Assembly (NCBI GenBank): GCA_026210745.1
Contig: CP110631.1
Location: 806,001-870,000 of the forward strand
DNA length: 64,000 bases
Source of the DNA: Exobasidium rhododendri
Taxonomy: Eukaryota > Basidiomycota > Exobasidiomycetes > Exobasidiales > Exobasidiaceae
Direction: 5' to 3'
Below are positions 22,462 to 33,324 of this stretch, piece after piece. Position 1 is the stretch's first letter, and each line of letters begins with the position of its first letter. The translations under genes were made by a program, and so were the position numbers. The notes beneath the pieces are model-generated. The model was not told the DNA's origin. It saw only the letters and a program-made list of their open reading frames with translations, and did not search any database.

Positions 22462-23892
22462 ATGGCTGCGCTATTTTCACCCTCCGAGGGCAGCTTTTCC
22501 ACGTCAGAGCTGATAGCCAGGAAGGCAAAGGAGGCTTTCAATGAGGCATCGCTAAACCTCCCTTCGGGCGCCAAGGGAGACGAGATTCGTCGCAATCTTC
22601 TTTCTCGTCTCCGTCAGCTGTTAGAGTCTGCCAAGGAGGAAGTCCGGATCGCCAATGAGGCCGACGTCAGCAAGGCCCAAGCGGCTAATATGTCCTCCTC
22701 GCTCATCTCTCGACTGGATCTGTTCTCGAAGGAGGGAAAGTGGCAGGGCATGTTGGAAGGTATCGATCAGGTAGCTTCCTTACCGAGTCCTCTCGAGGAG
22801 TGTACTTTTGCGAAACGACTAGCAGACGTCGATGGAGGCAAGTTTGGCGAATTAGACTTGTACAGGATCACCTGCCCTATTGGTGTACTTTTGTGCATAT
22901 TTGAAGCTCGGCCAGAGGTGATCATCAACATTGCCAGTCTATCGATTAAGTCGGGCAACGCCGCAATCCTGAAAGGCGGGAAGGAGTCTATTCAAACAGC
23001 TCAAGTCTTCTCAAGATTACTCAGAAAGGCACTAGAAGAGACCAAGGAGCTTCCCAGCGACCTGATACAGACTGTAGAAACCAGAGAAGATGTGGCGCAA
23101 TTACTCAAGCTAGATGAATATATTGATCTGGTCATTCCAAGAGGCAGCAACGAGCTAGTGAAGAACATCCAGAGGCAAGCAAGTATTCCTGTGATGGGCC
23201 ATGCAGATGGGCTATGCTGTGCGTATCTTCACGAAGACGCCGAGGCTTCTTCGGCTATCGCCAACATCGTTGACTCGAAGACCGATTATCCTGCTGCATG
23301 TAACGCAGTGGAGACCATCTTGGTACACTCGTCGTTACTCAAGCAATCGATATTCCGAAGCTTGATTGCAGGACTCCATGCTGCCAACGTCACTACACAC
23401 CTCGACGAGGCATGCTTTAATGCCCTTGACTTGCAAGCAAAATCACCGAACATGACCAAGAAGGCCATGCCAGAAGACTTCACTACCGAATGGCTCAGCT
23501 TGGATGTTACCGTTAAAGCGGTTGCATCACTGGATGAAGCCGTGAAGCACATCAACACCTACGGATCCCACCACACCGACGTTCTCTACACTTCTGCCAC
23601 GGAAGATGGTAATCCTACAGCAGCGAGATTTGTTCGTTCCGTCGATAGCGCCAACGTCTACATCAACGCAAGCACCCGATTTGCTGATGGCTTTCGATAC
23701 GGGTTCGGGACGGAAGTTGGCATTTCGACTGGGAAGATACACGCGAGAGGTCCTGTAGGCTTAGAGGGTCTTGTGACATACAAGTACGTACTCCGAGGCA
23801 AAGGAGACGGGAAGCACATCGTCGGTGACTTCTCCAGAGGCCAGAGAAAATGGTCGCACGTCGACATCAAACGGGAGTATCCTAGAGTATAG
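22462..23892 (+). CDS. PRO2: Gamma-glutamyl phosphate reductase
   Basis: Single exon of 476 aa. The enzyme reduces gamma-glutamyl phosphate to glutamate-5-semialdehyde with NADPH, the second step of proline synthesis from glutamate. Visible landmarks are PIGVLLCIFEARPEV, LSIKSGNAAILKGGKES (the nucleotide-binding region), VIPRGSNELVKNIQ, SIPVMGHADGLC, and the catalytic cysteine in TDYPAACNAVETILVH; the C-terminus has EVGISTGKIHARGPVGLEGL. Length matches yeast Pro2 (456 aa) with a few extra N-terminal residues. ATG at 22462 is the first and gives a normal N-terminus (MAALFSPSEG). Confidence 0.97.
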   Translation: MAALFSPSEGSFSTSELIARKAKEAFNEASLNLPSGAKGDEIRRNLLSRLRQLLESAKEEVRIANEADVSKAQAANMSSSLISRLDLFSKEGKWQGMLEGIDQVASLPSPLEECTFAKRLADVDGGKFGELDLYRITCPIGVLLCIFEARPEVIINIASLSIKSGNAAILKGGKESIQTAQVFSRLLRKALEETKELPSDLIQTVETREDVAQLLKLDEYIDLVIPRGSNELVKNIQRQASIPVMGHADGLCCAYLHEDAEASSAIANIVDSKTDYPAACNAVETILVHSSLLKQSIFRSLIAGLHAANVTTHLDEACFNALDLQAKSPNMTKKAMPEDFTTEWLSLDVTVKAVASLDEAVKHINTYGSHHTDVLYTSATEDGNPTAARFVRSVDSANVYINASTRFADGFRYGFGTEVGISTGKIHARGPVGLEGLVTYKYVLRGKGDGKHIVGDFSRGQRKWSHVDIKREYPRV

Positions 23893-24289
23893 AGAGCAGG
23901 GGTGAAGAAGCTTTGCATTGTAATACTACCATCATATCGTTTCAATTGAATCATCGACCCTTTTCCCGTTTAGATTGTTAGTACAAAACTGGATCAGAGG
24001 AAGTCACAAAGGGCGGTGGGCCGTACGGGACGGAAGGAAACGGTTGCGGCGACGGAAGAGACGGGTGGACTAGTGTGACCGCCTGATGATCCGTTGTCTT
24101 CGCCTTGACATTGACATAAATCAGATAAAGTCACATTTACAAATAAGAGAGGGGCACTCCGCAGTGTATAAAGGGCCGAACGGACGGTAGAGACTCGAGT
24201 CGGCCTCTTTCTTGCATCGTTCCCCCAAAGAGGCTGTCGCATTTGCCTACAAATTTCGACGCACCCTTGACTCGACTCACTGCGCCTCC
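23893..24289. promoter_or_regulatory. PRO2 3' flank and promoter of first secreted paralogue
   Basis: A strong TATA box, TATAAAG at 24167-24173, lies about 117 bases upstream of the secreted-protein ATG at 24290, a layout typical of strongly regulated fungal genes. The remaining 3' flank of PRO2 shows no gene. Confidence 0.55.
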
Positions 24290-24772
24290 ATGGTGTCAAT
24301 CGCATCGCTCCATCTCACACTTCTTACCAGTCTGATGCACTGTCTAATGATGTATCTAGTGGGTGCTATGGAAGACGACCATGGCAATGACTGCAAGATC
24401 ATCAGTGACGTGATGATGCGAGAATATTTGGCTAGCACAAAACAAGGTTCACTGCTCTACGCTGCAGTCCCACCCAAGCATCCTTCCAAGGGTAAAGTCT
24501 GGCAAGCTACGTTCAAAGAAAACAATTTGGACTTCAATGGCAACATCACAATAAGCACAGATGCGAGAAAGTATTACCAGCACCTCGACTTCAATACCTT
24601 CTCCGTCCACTTCCAGGTGCAGAATCCCGCCTCTGGTTTCGTCTTTGTTGCAGCCACATTTCCAGAAGAGCCAAGTCCGGTCATCTATGCCACTTTGGGA
24701 GCTGTCGGTTGCAACATCCGGCACGCAAAACCTCTCTACCCAACCTTCACGTATGCTCTCGGCAAGGCGTAG
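24290..24772 (+). CDS. Secreted protein, tandem paralogue A
   Basis: Single exon of 160 aa. The N-terminus MVSIASLHLTLLTSLMHCLM is strongly hydrophobic and reads as a signal peptide ending near VGAMEDD. The mature part has two conserved cysteines (NDCKII and GAVGCNI), probably one disulphide. It shares with the next gene the order KVWQ, ITISTDAR, FSVH, PVIY, GAVGCNIRHAKP, PTFTYALGK. The even spacing of hydrophobic residues suggests a beta-rich fold. I do not recognise a family. The gene sits downstream of PRO2 with a clear TATA box and no introns. Secretion is inferred; a cell-wall, hydrolase-inhibitor or effector role are all possible. Confidence 0.72.
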   Translation: MVSIASLHLTLLTSLMHCLMMYLVGAMEDDHGNDCKIISDVMMREYLASTKQGSLLYAAVPPKHPSKGKVWQATFKENNLDFNGNITISTDARKYYQHLDFNTFSVHFQVQNPASGFVFVAATFPEEPSPVIYATLGAVGCNIRHAKPLYPTFTYALGKA

Positions 24773-25300
24773 GTCGAGACGGCGAGATCATGCTGTGCTA
24801 CTGGATAGAGAAAGGGATAGGGAAAAATGGTAATGGACTTACACAGATGAGGGGGAAAAAGGAACTTCACCCTGAGCCGCCCTGCCTGCCTTCTTCTCCC
24901 GGTGATCTTGTAGTAAATGCACCTGCTCAATAGAGTTCACTCACACCCTGTCGTCACAGTTGAAGATGTGCGAATAACGCTGTTAGCGGGGGACGGATTT
25001 GCAGTCAGTGGCGGAACGAGGTTGTGGCTTCGTAAGTCCCGCAAGAGCCAGCCACAAATGAACAAGGGAGCATGTGCTGCTACTTGGTACCTGGTGCCTC
25101 ATTTGGATCGTAGCAAGGACTTGTGTCGTAGGTGTGATGCCATCACCCCTGCAATACCGGCTTGACTAGTCCTCCTTCTGCCTCATCCCATAACATACAT
25201 AAAGGCATGTCTATGGACGTTTTCTTGGCTCTCACTCATCTTCTCGTACAGTCCATATTCATATCGCTAATAGGGAAGATAGAGCTTCTCACTGCAACAG
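24773..25300. other. Spacer between tandem secreted paralogues
   Basis: A 528-base spacer. It contains an ACATAAAG TATA-like element at about 25196-25203, roughly 100 bases before the second ATG, and no recognisable gene. Plus-strand frames at 24709-24933 and 24917-25165 lack signal peptides and family motifs. Confidence 0.45.
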
Positions 25301-25810
25301 ATGGCACGCACACACTTCTTTCGCCTCTCGACGTACCTTTTTCTGCTATGCCTCCTCATCCTGTCCGCATCCGCTGAAGAGAAAGACAGCTCCACTTGCT
25401 ACCAGTACACCGATGCAACATTCAAGCGATACCTCATCGACACGGAGCAAGAAAAGGGCCTCTTATTCACCACCCTCCATCAACGATCATATTCTGCGGG
25501 ACATGTCTGGCAAGGTGACATCGGTGTCAACAACTTTTCGTTCACTGGCACGATCACGATCTCGACCGACGCTAGATCAGGATTCGGCAATGCTCTCGAC
25601 AATGTGTTCTCTGTTCAGTACCACCGTGTCCATCGCCCTGCAAATGGCTGGGCGTTCCTCAGAGTCAGTGGACTAGAAAAGGGTGTCCCACCAGTGATCT
25701 ACATGACAAGGGGAGCTGTTGGCTGCAACATCAAGCATCCTAAGCCGCATCTGCCGACCTTTGAGTACGCCTTTGGAAAGGACCAGGAACAGGAACTCAC
25801 ACACTTGTAA
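25301..25810 (+). CDS. Secreted protein, tandem paralogue B
   Basis: Single exon of 169 aa. MARTHFFRLSTYLFLLCLLI then LSASAEEKD is a textbook signal peptide with cleavage after SASA. The mature protein aligns throughout with the preceding gene: STCYQY, VWQGDI, ITISTDAR, DNVFSVQY, PPVIYMTRGAVGCNIKHPKP and LPTFEYAFGK, with a charged QEQELTHL tail. Two cysteines are conserved in the same places as in paralogue A. The pair probably arose by local duplication, then diverged well beyond recent-copy similarity. No family recognised. Confidence 0.75.
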   Translation: MARTHFFRLSTYLFLLCLLILSASAEEKDSSTCYQYTDATFKRYLIDTEQEKGLLFTTLHQRSYSAGHVWQGDIGVNNFSFTGTITISTDARSGFGNALDNVFSVQYHRVHRPANGWAFLRVSGLEKGVPPVIYMTRGAVGCNIKHPKPHLPTFEYAFGKDQEQELTHL

Positions 25811-26106
25811 TGACTGCTTTCTTGCTTGAGAGAGGGACAAGCTTGAGTGTAATTTCAAATGACGTCCTCATCTTAATTAGTCCCTGTCTGCTGGGTAGGG
25901 AGGCCAACACACTCGCTTCTACGGGGAGTCGATGCGGGAGAGCGCGTTGAGGCGCCCGAGCAGGCATAGGTAGGTAGGTACGTACGTATACTATTATTAG
26001 CAAGTTTCTCCAAGATATTAAACAAAGATGAGCAATGTGACAGTGACGAATGGATACGGTCTAGCATGTAAAGTCGAAAGGTAGTGTGCGAGCTTGGTGA
26101 CCGCCT

Positions 26107-28230
26107 TCAATTGGTCGCCGTAATTGTGACTGGTCCCCTGTACAATGAGCCGCCGTGTCTATCGAGGGAAGGAAAAAGGAAAAAGAAAAGGTTAGCAAAG
26201 GACATAGGAGTCATCTATGCTGATAGTCTACTTACCGGAAGATGCACTGGGCACTCAATTCCGTAGCGGACAGTCTCATGGCCAGCGATACATCCGCGCG
26301 AAGGAACTCCTTCCCATCGGCAGACTTGCATCGTTGAAGGAGAGCGTGGAAAGGTTGCATGTCGATGGTAAAGGTGGCTAATTGCTCGAATCCAGGCTCG
26401 TCGACAAACTCTGGTTGATCCTCGTCCCCACGATAGACGTACAAGGCGATACTGGCGGTGCATGGTACACTTGGCACCCAGGTCAAGACAAATGGCGCGA
26501 CGTGCTCTTCATCGTCCCGACCGCTCTCTCCCTTCTTCAGGATACCACCAAAAGCGTCTGGTAGATGTCGAACACCGTCTACACCTCCGTACGCCTTGTT
26601 AGAACGAGCGAGGTGCTTGGCTTCAATCGTACGATACACCGTACTACACTTGATCCCGAAGGAGTGTCGACTAACTCTTGATCCCACTACACCGTCGATC
26701 ACCCAAACCAAAGCCCCTGATGCTACTGCCTTGGCCGTTGACTCGTCCGGCTTGCACAGCTGTACAAGATCGCCTAGTCGGTGTTGCAGCTCTCCCCGAA
26801 AGTAGAGACTCTCGCTGAAACCACCAACCATGGCCACCGTAGTCGCTGATCCTGCGGTACTTTTGACTCGCTGCCTGATACTTTCAGCAGTAGCGGCGAT
26901 GGATGGCTCGAAGCTGCATTTTTGTATTATAGCATGACAATAGTCAGTCTCTCGTAGAACGTGACTCTCTCCGTTCCCATGATCACTCACAAGTTGGCAA
27001 TCTCCTTCCCAGTGAAGATCAGCTTTCCTCTTCGCAGTCCAATGACGGGATCGTTCTCGGAAGAGGAGCCGACAGGGAGCAGAATCTGCTCCTGCTGACT
27101 GTTGGTGAAGGTTTCCTTGATGTTGGTAGCGAAGGTCTGACGTAGATTCTTCAAGTCCTCTTCGTTGTCCCACCGTGTGTTCTTCAGTCGCTCTCGTAAG
27201 TAAAGCATGGCTCTGTGATCTACAGTAGCGCTTCCTCCGAGAATACAGTCAGAAACACCGTTCTCTTTGACTTCGATGGCAGGATATGTACTGGTCACTT
27301 CGTACGTCGATATATCGATCGTACCACCTCCTGCGTCACAGACAATCAAGTGCTGCCCAGTCTTATCTAGCCAATCGCCTGTCGCTGAGGGGTTCATTGC
27401 GCAGAAATTGATACTTGCCTCTGCTTCTGTGACAAAACGAATAGAGTCGCCGCGATCGGGTGTGACGAGCTGAGCAGCGATGCAAGCCTGTCGAAGCAGT
27501 TGCTGCTGTGCAATTTCCCACCCATTGGGGACTGTAACAATGTAGGAAGTGTTTTGACCCAAGGTCATCAAGATTTCGTGGCCATTAGACAGTCTCGAGT
27601 AGATGAATGTACCTGTATTGTGATGTTGGAGACTCGTCAGGACCTCACATGCTGCAGAACGTAGAGCACACCGTGCCTACACTTACCAATACATCGTACC
27701 ATGTATGCCAAGAAGCCAGCGCACACCTGTTCTGCGCTCACACCATCCGGAAGAGCGTCGAGGTTGATGTCTGTGTCGCTCTCTCCATCCATCTTGATCA
27801 CATGCAGGTGGTCTGGCTTCAAATGCAGCTTCCACCATCTGATCTGGTGTCCACCTTCATCGAGCAAATTCTCTGCTTCGTTGCCCTCTGCTTCAGCTCC
27901 AAAGTAGCGAGGAACTCGATTCGTGTCGTATGTGACTACCGACGGCACCTTAGAAAGATGACTTGGCTGTCCTGGCCAGGCTCGGACATCTTCAATTTTC
28001 GGTCGTTTGCCTGGTTCAAGGATACAATAACTAGCTCCGCTGAATGTCGTGCCCAAGTCAATAGCGATGATCAACTGTCTCTGACCCGTGTAAGGCAGCC
28101 ATTCCTTGCCTACTCTCTTTTGTTGCTTGTTGGGTGTTTCGACTCCACTGCCATTCACGAGGTACTGTGAGTACGGGTCACCAGCTTGATGACTGGAAGA
28201 GCCATTAACAGCTCCGTTCCTCTGATACAT
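26107..28230 (-). CDS. Hsp70-superfamily protein, HSPA12-like
   Basis: Four exons: 28230-27687, 27612-26991, 26913-26236 and 26158-26107, 631 aa. The ATPase-fold motifs are present: phosphate-1 LIIAIDLGTTFSGASYCI, phosphate-2 LIVCDAGGGTIDISTY and adenosine-motif VAMVGGFSES. Sequence between them (PSVVTYD, KDEGG-like LLDEGGHQIRWWKLHL) is of the divergent HSPA12A/12B type common in expanded fungal families, not canonical Ssa or Ssb. It lacks the usual peptide-binding domain and EEVD tail; a short beta-like C-terminal part ends PVTITATN. Function is unknown, since relatives bind ATP but chaperone activity is not established. The last exon (52 bases) completes CIFR-HGGSLYRGP. Confidence 0.88.
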
Positions 28231-29541
28231 GCTCTATGTTTTGTGCTTTCCGAGTGTCGGAGAAGGAGAGGCAGTCACAGTGGGTGTTGAACAGACTCCT
28301 TGTTCACTATACTCGATGCGTGTATGTCTATTGGCAGGCGGTGAAAAGTGGTGTCAATGATGTCGAAGTAGGGAAAAAGAGGTTCGCACAATTGCGATCG
28401 ACGAGGGACGGGAGAAGGCCAGATATATGAGAATGCAAGCAGACCAGCGGGCAGGCACGAGCTAAGCGGGATAGAGGGCCGAGCAGATTGAGAATATCGA
28501 TGGAGTAGCTCAAGGAGAGCTCGAGGCCTGCCTTTCTAGCTTTCAGTCGAGCTTCAGTAAAAGATGGGTGAGGAGGGCAAAGCAAGACTTGCGGCGCAAT
28601 CGACTTTACGAGGTCGAGAGGAGACGATGCTTTCGCTTGTGGTTGTGGTCGCAGAAGCGGACGACGATTAGGGAGGATACGACAGGAAGATCACTTTGCA
28701 GTCAAGGCTTAATACTCTTATATTCACACCGCCTTCATTGATTTCATTTCTAGTACGCCGCCCCCGGAGCTTTCTACCTAGCAAGCGTACGGAACAGAGC
28801 TTCGGACTAGGAGCAAAGTGAAACTATGCAGTGATTCAAATTTGAGACAGTTGCGTGGATGAACGAGGAATAGCATATAGTGGATATAAGTGAATGGTGT
28901 AGGAAATACAAGAGGATAAACTGGAGCACAGAATACAAAGAGTATTACAAGGACGCGGTGCCGTAATCATTTAATATGTACGTCTTTCTTCGATCTTTCA
29001 GTTCGCCCTTCTGTCTTGGATGTCCTTTACTTTCCCTCGAATAGGAAAGAGCAACCGGTGATTGAAGTGCTGCATTACCATGGGTAACGCCACGTGAGAC
29101 TCGAATGAGAATATTAATCGTAGATCGTCGGTATCTAGATAGGGTTTTTCTGTACAGTATAGGAGATGCAACCCGACAAGAGGTGCTTTTCCGAATTAGG
29201 CTCTCTGCGCACAGATTCGCATAAGATATGCAAGGGCGGTCGTAGCTGTCTTGGATATAGCCCGCTCGCTTTTCTGACATTCTTCCGCCGTGTCTGTGTC
29301 GAGGCCGACTGATGTCTAGATCAGCGACATCATCTGAAGATCACTCGATCCCTCTCTGATCTGCAGCCGGAACAGAAATACCCACCTTCACTCGATTGCC
29401 TCGGATTGCTCTCTTTTACCACCTCACCTCTATACTTCACACGCACAAATTTCCCCACACCAGATCTCTACAATCATACCGCTGGTGGCTTTGTCCTCCC
29501 CTGGGCGTTTGTCGCAGCTTGCTCAGCACCTCAATAAGACA
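28231..29541. other. Gene-poor spacer between Hsp70-like gene and PMI40
   Basis: About 1.3 kb holding the promoters of two divergent genes. An ATG-started minus frame at 28945-29280 (111 codons) has no recognisable motif and an unbiased composition. A CACGTG sits at 29091-29096. I see no tRNA, repeat or transposon remnant. Confidence 0.4.
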
Positions 29542-31076
29542 ATGGCAGTCTCTACTTCGACAGAGTCCATTTCAAGTGGACCACTGGGCCCGGTCTTTCA
29601 GATTATTCCGGGAGTACAATCCTATGACTGGGGAAAATTGGCAAGAGATGGCTCCCTCGTTGCGCAATTTGCAGAAGCCACTGAAGGACTAGACTTCCAT
29701 AAAGAGGATGATAAACCATATGCAGAGGTTCGTATTGTACACCAAGTAATGATGTAGTAGCTCACACTGACGGGCTCTTTCCTCGCTCTTTTCCTCTTCA
29801 GCTTTGGATGGGCACGCATCCTACCTTACCCAGCACAATTTCAGTGCCCTCATCTTCTAAACTATCCAGCACTACGACAAATGAATCTCAGAGACTCATC
29901 AACCTCTCCTCCTACCTGGAAGAGTATCCAAGTCTAGTGGGGAAACAGGTCCAAGATCACTTCTTCAACGGAAAGGCTAATCTTCCCTTTTTGTTCAAGG
30001 TCTTAAGTATCGGAAAGGCACTGAGCATTCAAGCTCATCCGGACAAAACACTAGCGAGGAAGCTTCATAAAGAAAAGCCGAAGATGTACAGGGACGACAA
30101 TCACAAGCCAGAGATGGCCATTGCGTTGACCGCTTTCAAGGGATTCTGCGGCTTCAGACCACTGAAGGAGATTGCTCACTATCTTTCCGTCGTACCTGAG
30201 TTTCAAGCTGTCGTCAAACCAAGCAAAGAGCTCATGAATAAGCTCACAAAGTACGTCAGTGGCGGTGACATCGATGAGAGTGAAAAGAAGAAAACCCTGC
30301 GACAGATCTTTTCCCAGCTCATGGAAGCAGATTCCAGCGAAGTCGAGAAGTCAGTGCATGCCATCTCGAAGCGATACAATGAACAGCTGGAAGGAGGCAG
30401 TAAAGAAGCGATTGAAGTGGATGAAACCTTGGCCAAGCTAGTTTGCAAACTCAACGACCAATTCCCTGGCGATATAGGTGTTTTTTGCTCCTTCCTCCTC
30501 AACGTCGTGGAATTGCAGGAAGGACAATCGATGTTCTTGATGGCGAATGAGCCACATGCATACCTAGAGGGCGAAATTATCGAATGTATGGCAGCAAGCG
30601 ACAACGTGGTGCGAGCAGGTCTCACACCAAAGGAGAGAGACGTGAAAGTTCTCGTTGACATGCTGACCTACACCGACGACCCAAGCTACAAAAAATTGAT
30701 GAAAGCGAAAGCATTTCTTCCTGATGAAAGCAGTGAGAATCTCACGCTGTATCAAAATGTGAACGACAACGGAAAGGTACCAACACTGCTATACAACCCT
30801 CCGATTGAAGAATTTGCTGTCTTGATGAGTCGCCTTAGCAAGGAGCAGCCTTCTGAATTACAGAGAGCGCTTCAAGGACCATCCGTCCTTCTCCTCACAA
30901 GTGGGAGCGGGAAGTTGATCAGTCACTCGGGATCAGATGGTACTGGATCAGAGCACAGGACATTCGATTTAAGCAAGCCAGGACAGGTCTTTTTCGTGGG
31001 AGCACAGACGAAGATTGAATTACAAGCAACCGATAGCGATTTTGTCGTCTTTCGAGCCTTTGTCGAAATACCATAG
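29542..31076 (+). CDS. PMI40: Mannose-6-phosphate isomerase
   Basis: Two exons, 29542-29727 and 29802-31076, 486 aa. It interconverts fructose-6-phosphate and mannose-6-phosphate, feeding GDP-mannose for glycosylation and the cell wall. Motifs of the zinc-dependent type I enzyme are plain: GVQSYDWGKLA, PYAE-LWMGTHP across the splice, FLFKVLSIGKALSIQAHPDK (Gln and His zinc ligands), NHKPEMAIALTAFKGFCGFR (Glu ligand) and NEPHAYLEGEIIECMAASDN (His ligand). The intron has a weak donor, GTTCGT, but the protein requires it. Length is slightly above yeast Pmi40 (429 aa) owing to inserts. Confidence 0.96.
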
Positions 31077-31281
31077 AGCCGGGAGGGAGCAAGATCAGCT
31101 GGTTGAAATGAAAGGAGAAGGCAGTGAAGTGATGATTTTGGTGGCTTTGTTCGTAATCTTTTAGTCTAGCCCTGCTTCTAGCATGGTGCCAATTACTTGT
31201 ACTTTTCTGCCTGCTACCCTTGCCATGGTGGCTCCTCCACCCCGTATCACCCTACATAGAGTATCACCCTTTCCCTCTACA

Positions 31282-33324
31282 TCAATCCGATTTGATCGTC
31301 TTTGGTTCATTTATCCCTCCTCGTGTGATTCCAGTGTATCGCCTCACTAGCCGAAGCAGCAGCAAAGGGTCTCCTCGGCCAGTCGCACGTTTGAAGAGCA
31401 GCAACAAGAGACTCAAGACAACGGTGACACTTGTCAAATCCAGTGCTAGTCGAAGTGACGTGTTGGTGATCGCACCGAGTAACCGCAAGACAGTCGACCA
31501 GCCTGACCTGTTCCGCCTTGGATCATCTCCCGATCCTCTATCGCCCTTGCCTTGTCTGCTTTTGCTGTTGGTGCTCTGACCAGCCACTGACTCCACCCGA
31601 GATTTATCCCGTATCTTGGTAGATATTCCATAGCTCGAAGGAGCTGCACCCCCAGTCTGACCTCCTACACCATTCCTGGCCATACCCATCAGCAGCGCAA
31701 TGTCATGAAAAGCATTCGCTAAAGCCTGATAGCCCACTCCAAGAAGACTGTTAGAGCCAAGAATGTTCGATGCAGACGCAACCCTCTGTGACTCGACTTG
31801 ATTCAGTCGTTCGTGTACCGCTTGGAGACTAGCTTGAATGCTCTGTAGTGCCATCTCAATCTCTGGTCTTACGGCTTTCACGCTGGCTGCTCCGCCTCCT
31901 CCAGGATTGGATCGACCACCGATCGAAGAAGCCGCGTAAGCACGAGATACATTGCCTGCTCCTTCCCCTCCATGATGATGATAGTAATGCTGCTCAGAAG
32001 GGGTAGGCCTGGAAGGGGCAATGGCAGAGTACAAAGAGGCGCCTGCTCCACCTGTTTGGTATGCCCCTCCTGCAACGGAATCGCTGCGAGGTGGAAGTGG
32101 GTATCTCTGCGCATTTGCTGGAGCATAGAACCGACCTTCTTGGTGTGATGAGTTCGGCCCTCCTCTTGTGTACTGGCTTTGAGGTCCGCGAACTGTGGTG
32201 ACAAGCCTTGGTTGTGCGAGATGCTGTGATGTTTGGCTAGGTAGATTGCCTTGTCTCGGTGGTAGATCCTCGTCAGTATCTGAATTTTCGACCATTCGAC
32301 TTTGTGGTCCACCGCCTCGCACAGCCATCGCACTCCCTCCTTCGACCGACAGGGGAGTTTGTGCTCCGCCAGTGCCCCTGGAGTGAGGCAAGGAAGGTCC
32401 CGTTCCTGCTCGAAAAGCTTGAGACGACGAAGGTCTAGACGACATTGTTGGTCTGGGAGGCAGTTGTGCGACGAGATCCCTCTCATCTTCCTCCTCCTCA
32501 CTGTCGATGTACCCCTTCCCTGTCGTCTTGTTATGATGTGCGATTCGAGGGGATATAGAGCCAGACGAAGCGTCAGATTCTGATCCAGCGCGGGCAAGAG
32601 ACGCTATCGTGTAGGTGAGAAAGAGGGGTGTCAACTTGGACTACTCACTCGCCCACAAGTGCTTGAGCTTACATACCACTCATAACCCTCTCAGCGACAT
32701 CTCCGCTAAAGCTCTCCAGCTCCTCAATGAGAGCAATAGCTTGAGGCCGATCGCTGAACCTTCGCAGCGTCTGACAAGATCGACAAGGTCAGCAAAGAGT
32801 AAGTCTATAGCAATGTCGCCTGTCCTCTTCTCACCTTTAAAAGGCTTTCAACGTAAAGCTGCTTTGCGTCCTGACTTGCATACCCTTTTCTTTTAGCCCA
32901 TGCATCCCTAATACACAGCCTTGGGTGTCAGCTTAGTCCATACAACTTTTGTCTACCGAGCCACTCACCACTTCGCCCTGCCCAACATGTCCAGCATTCC
33001 CGGTCTCTTTACTTTCACATCTCCATCGGTGGCTTGTTTATACAAGCTTCATTAGGATAGATTAAGTTCGAGGGATTCTTGTCAGATCTTCCACGTCAAT
33101 TACCGCTTAGTCTCAAGGGGATCCCCTCACTCACCTGTAGAGTGCCAACTTTTCCTCATAGGATGTTTGGATTGGGCCGGTCTTTGGCAGACTCTGTACG
33201 ATGTCGATTGTCCGCTCAAAGAGACTTCACGAGAGACGCTTCCTCTGTCATTATCCTGCCACTCGTTTTACAATTCAACGCTTTGACATTTCACTCACGC
33301 ATCGATCACCTCGGCGCTGCTCAT
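31282..33324 (-). CDS. Tail-anchored acyl-CoA-binding protein (ACBD4/5-like)
   Basis: Six exons: 33324-33299, 33224-33135, 33046-32969, 32907-32835, 32770-32677 and 32603-31282, 560 aa. The five short exons encode a complete acyl-CoA-binding domain: ERTIDIVQSLPKTGPIQTSY, KLALYSLYKQATDGDV, KRPGMLDMLGRAKWDAWAKR and YVESLLKTL, with the four-helix bundle residues that bind long-chain acyl-CoA. A long Ser/Gly/Pro-rich linker follows, then a helical segment (QSIQASLQAVHERLNQVESQ) and a C-terminal hydrophobic helix VTVVLSLLLLLFKRATGRGD with a basic tail. This layout matches ACBD4/ACBD5 proteins that tether peroxisomes to the ER and supply very-long-chain acyl-CoA; location here is inference. All introns are 62-89 bases. 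Confidence 0.91.

Noticed and set aside
28945-29280. Minus ATG-started frame of 111 codons before PMI40
   Set aside because: No signal peptide, domain or splice support; ordinary chance length for this composition.
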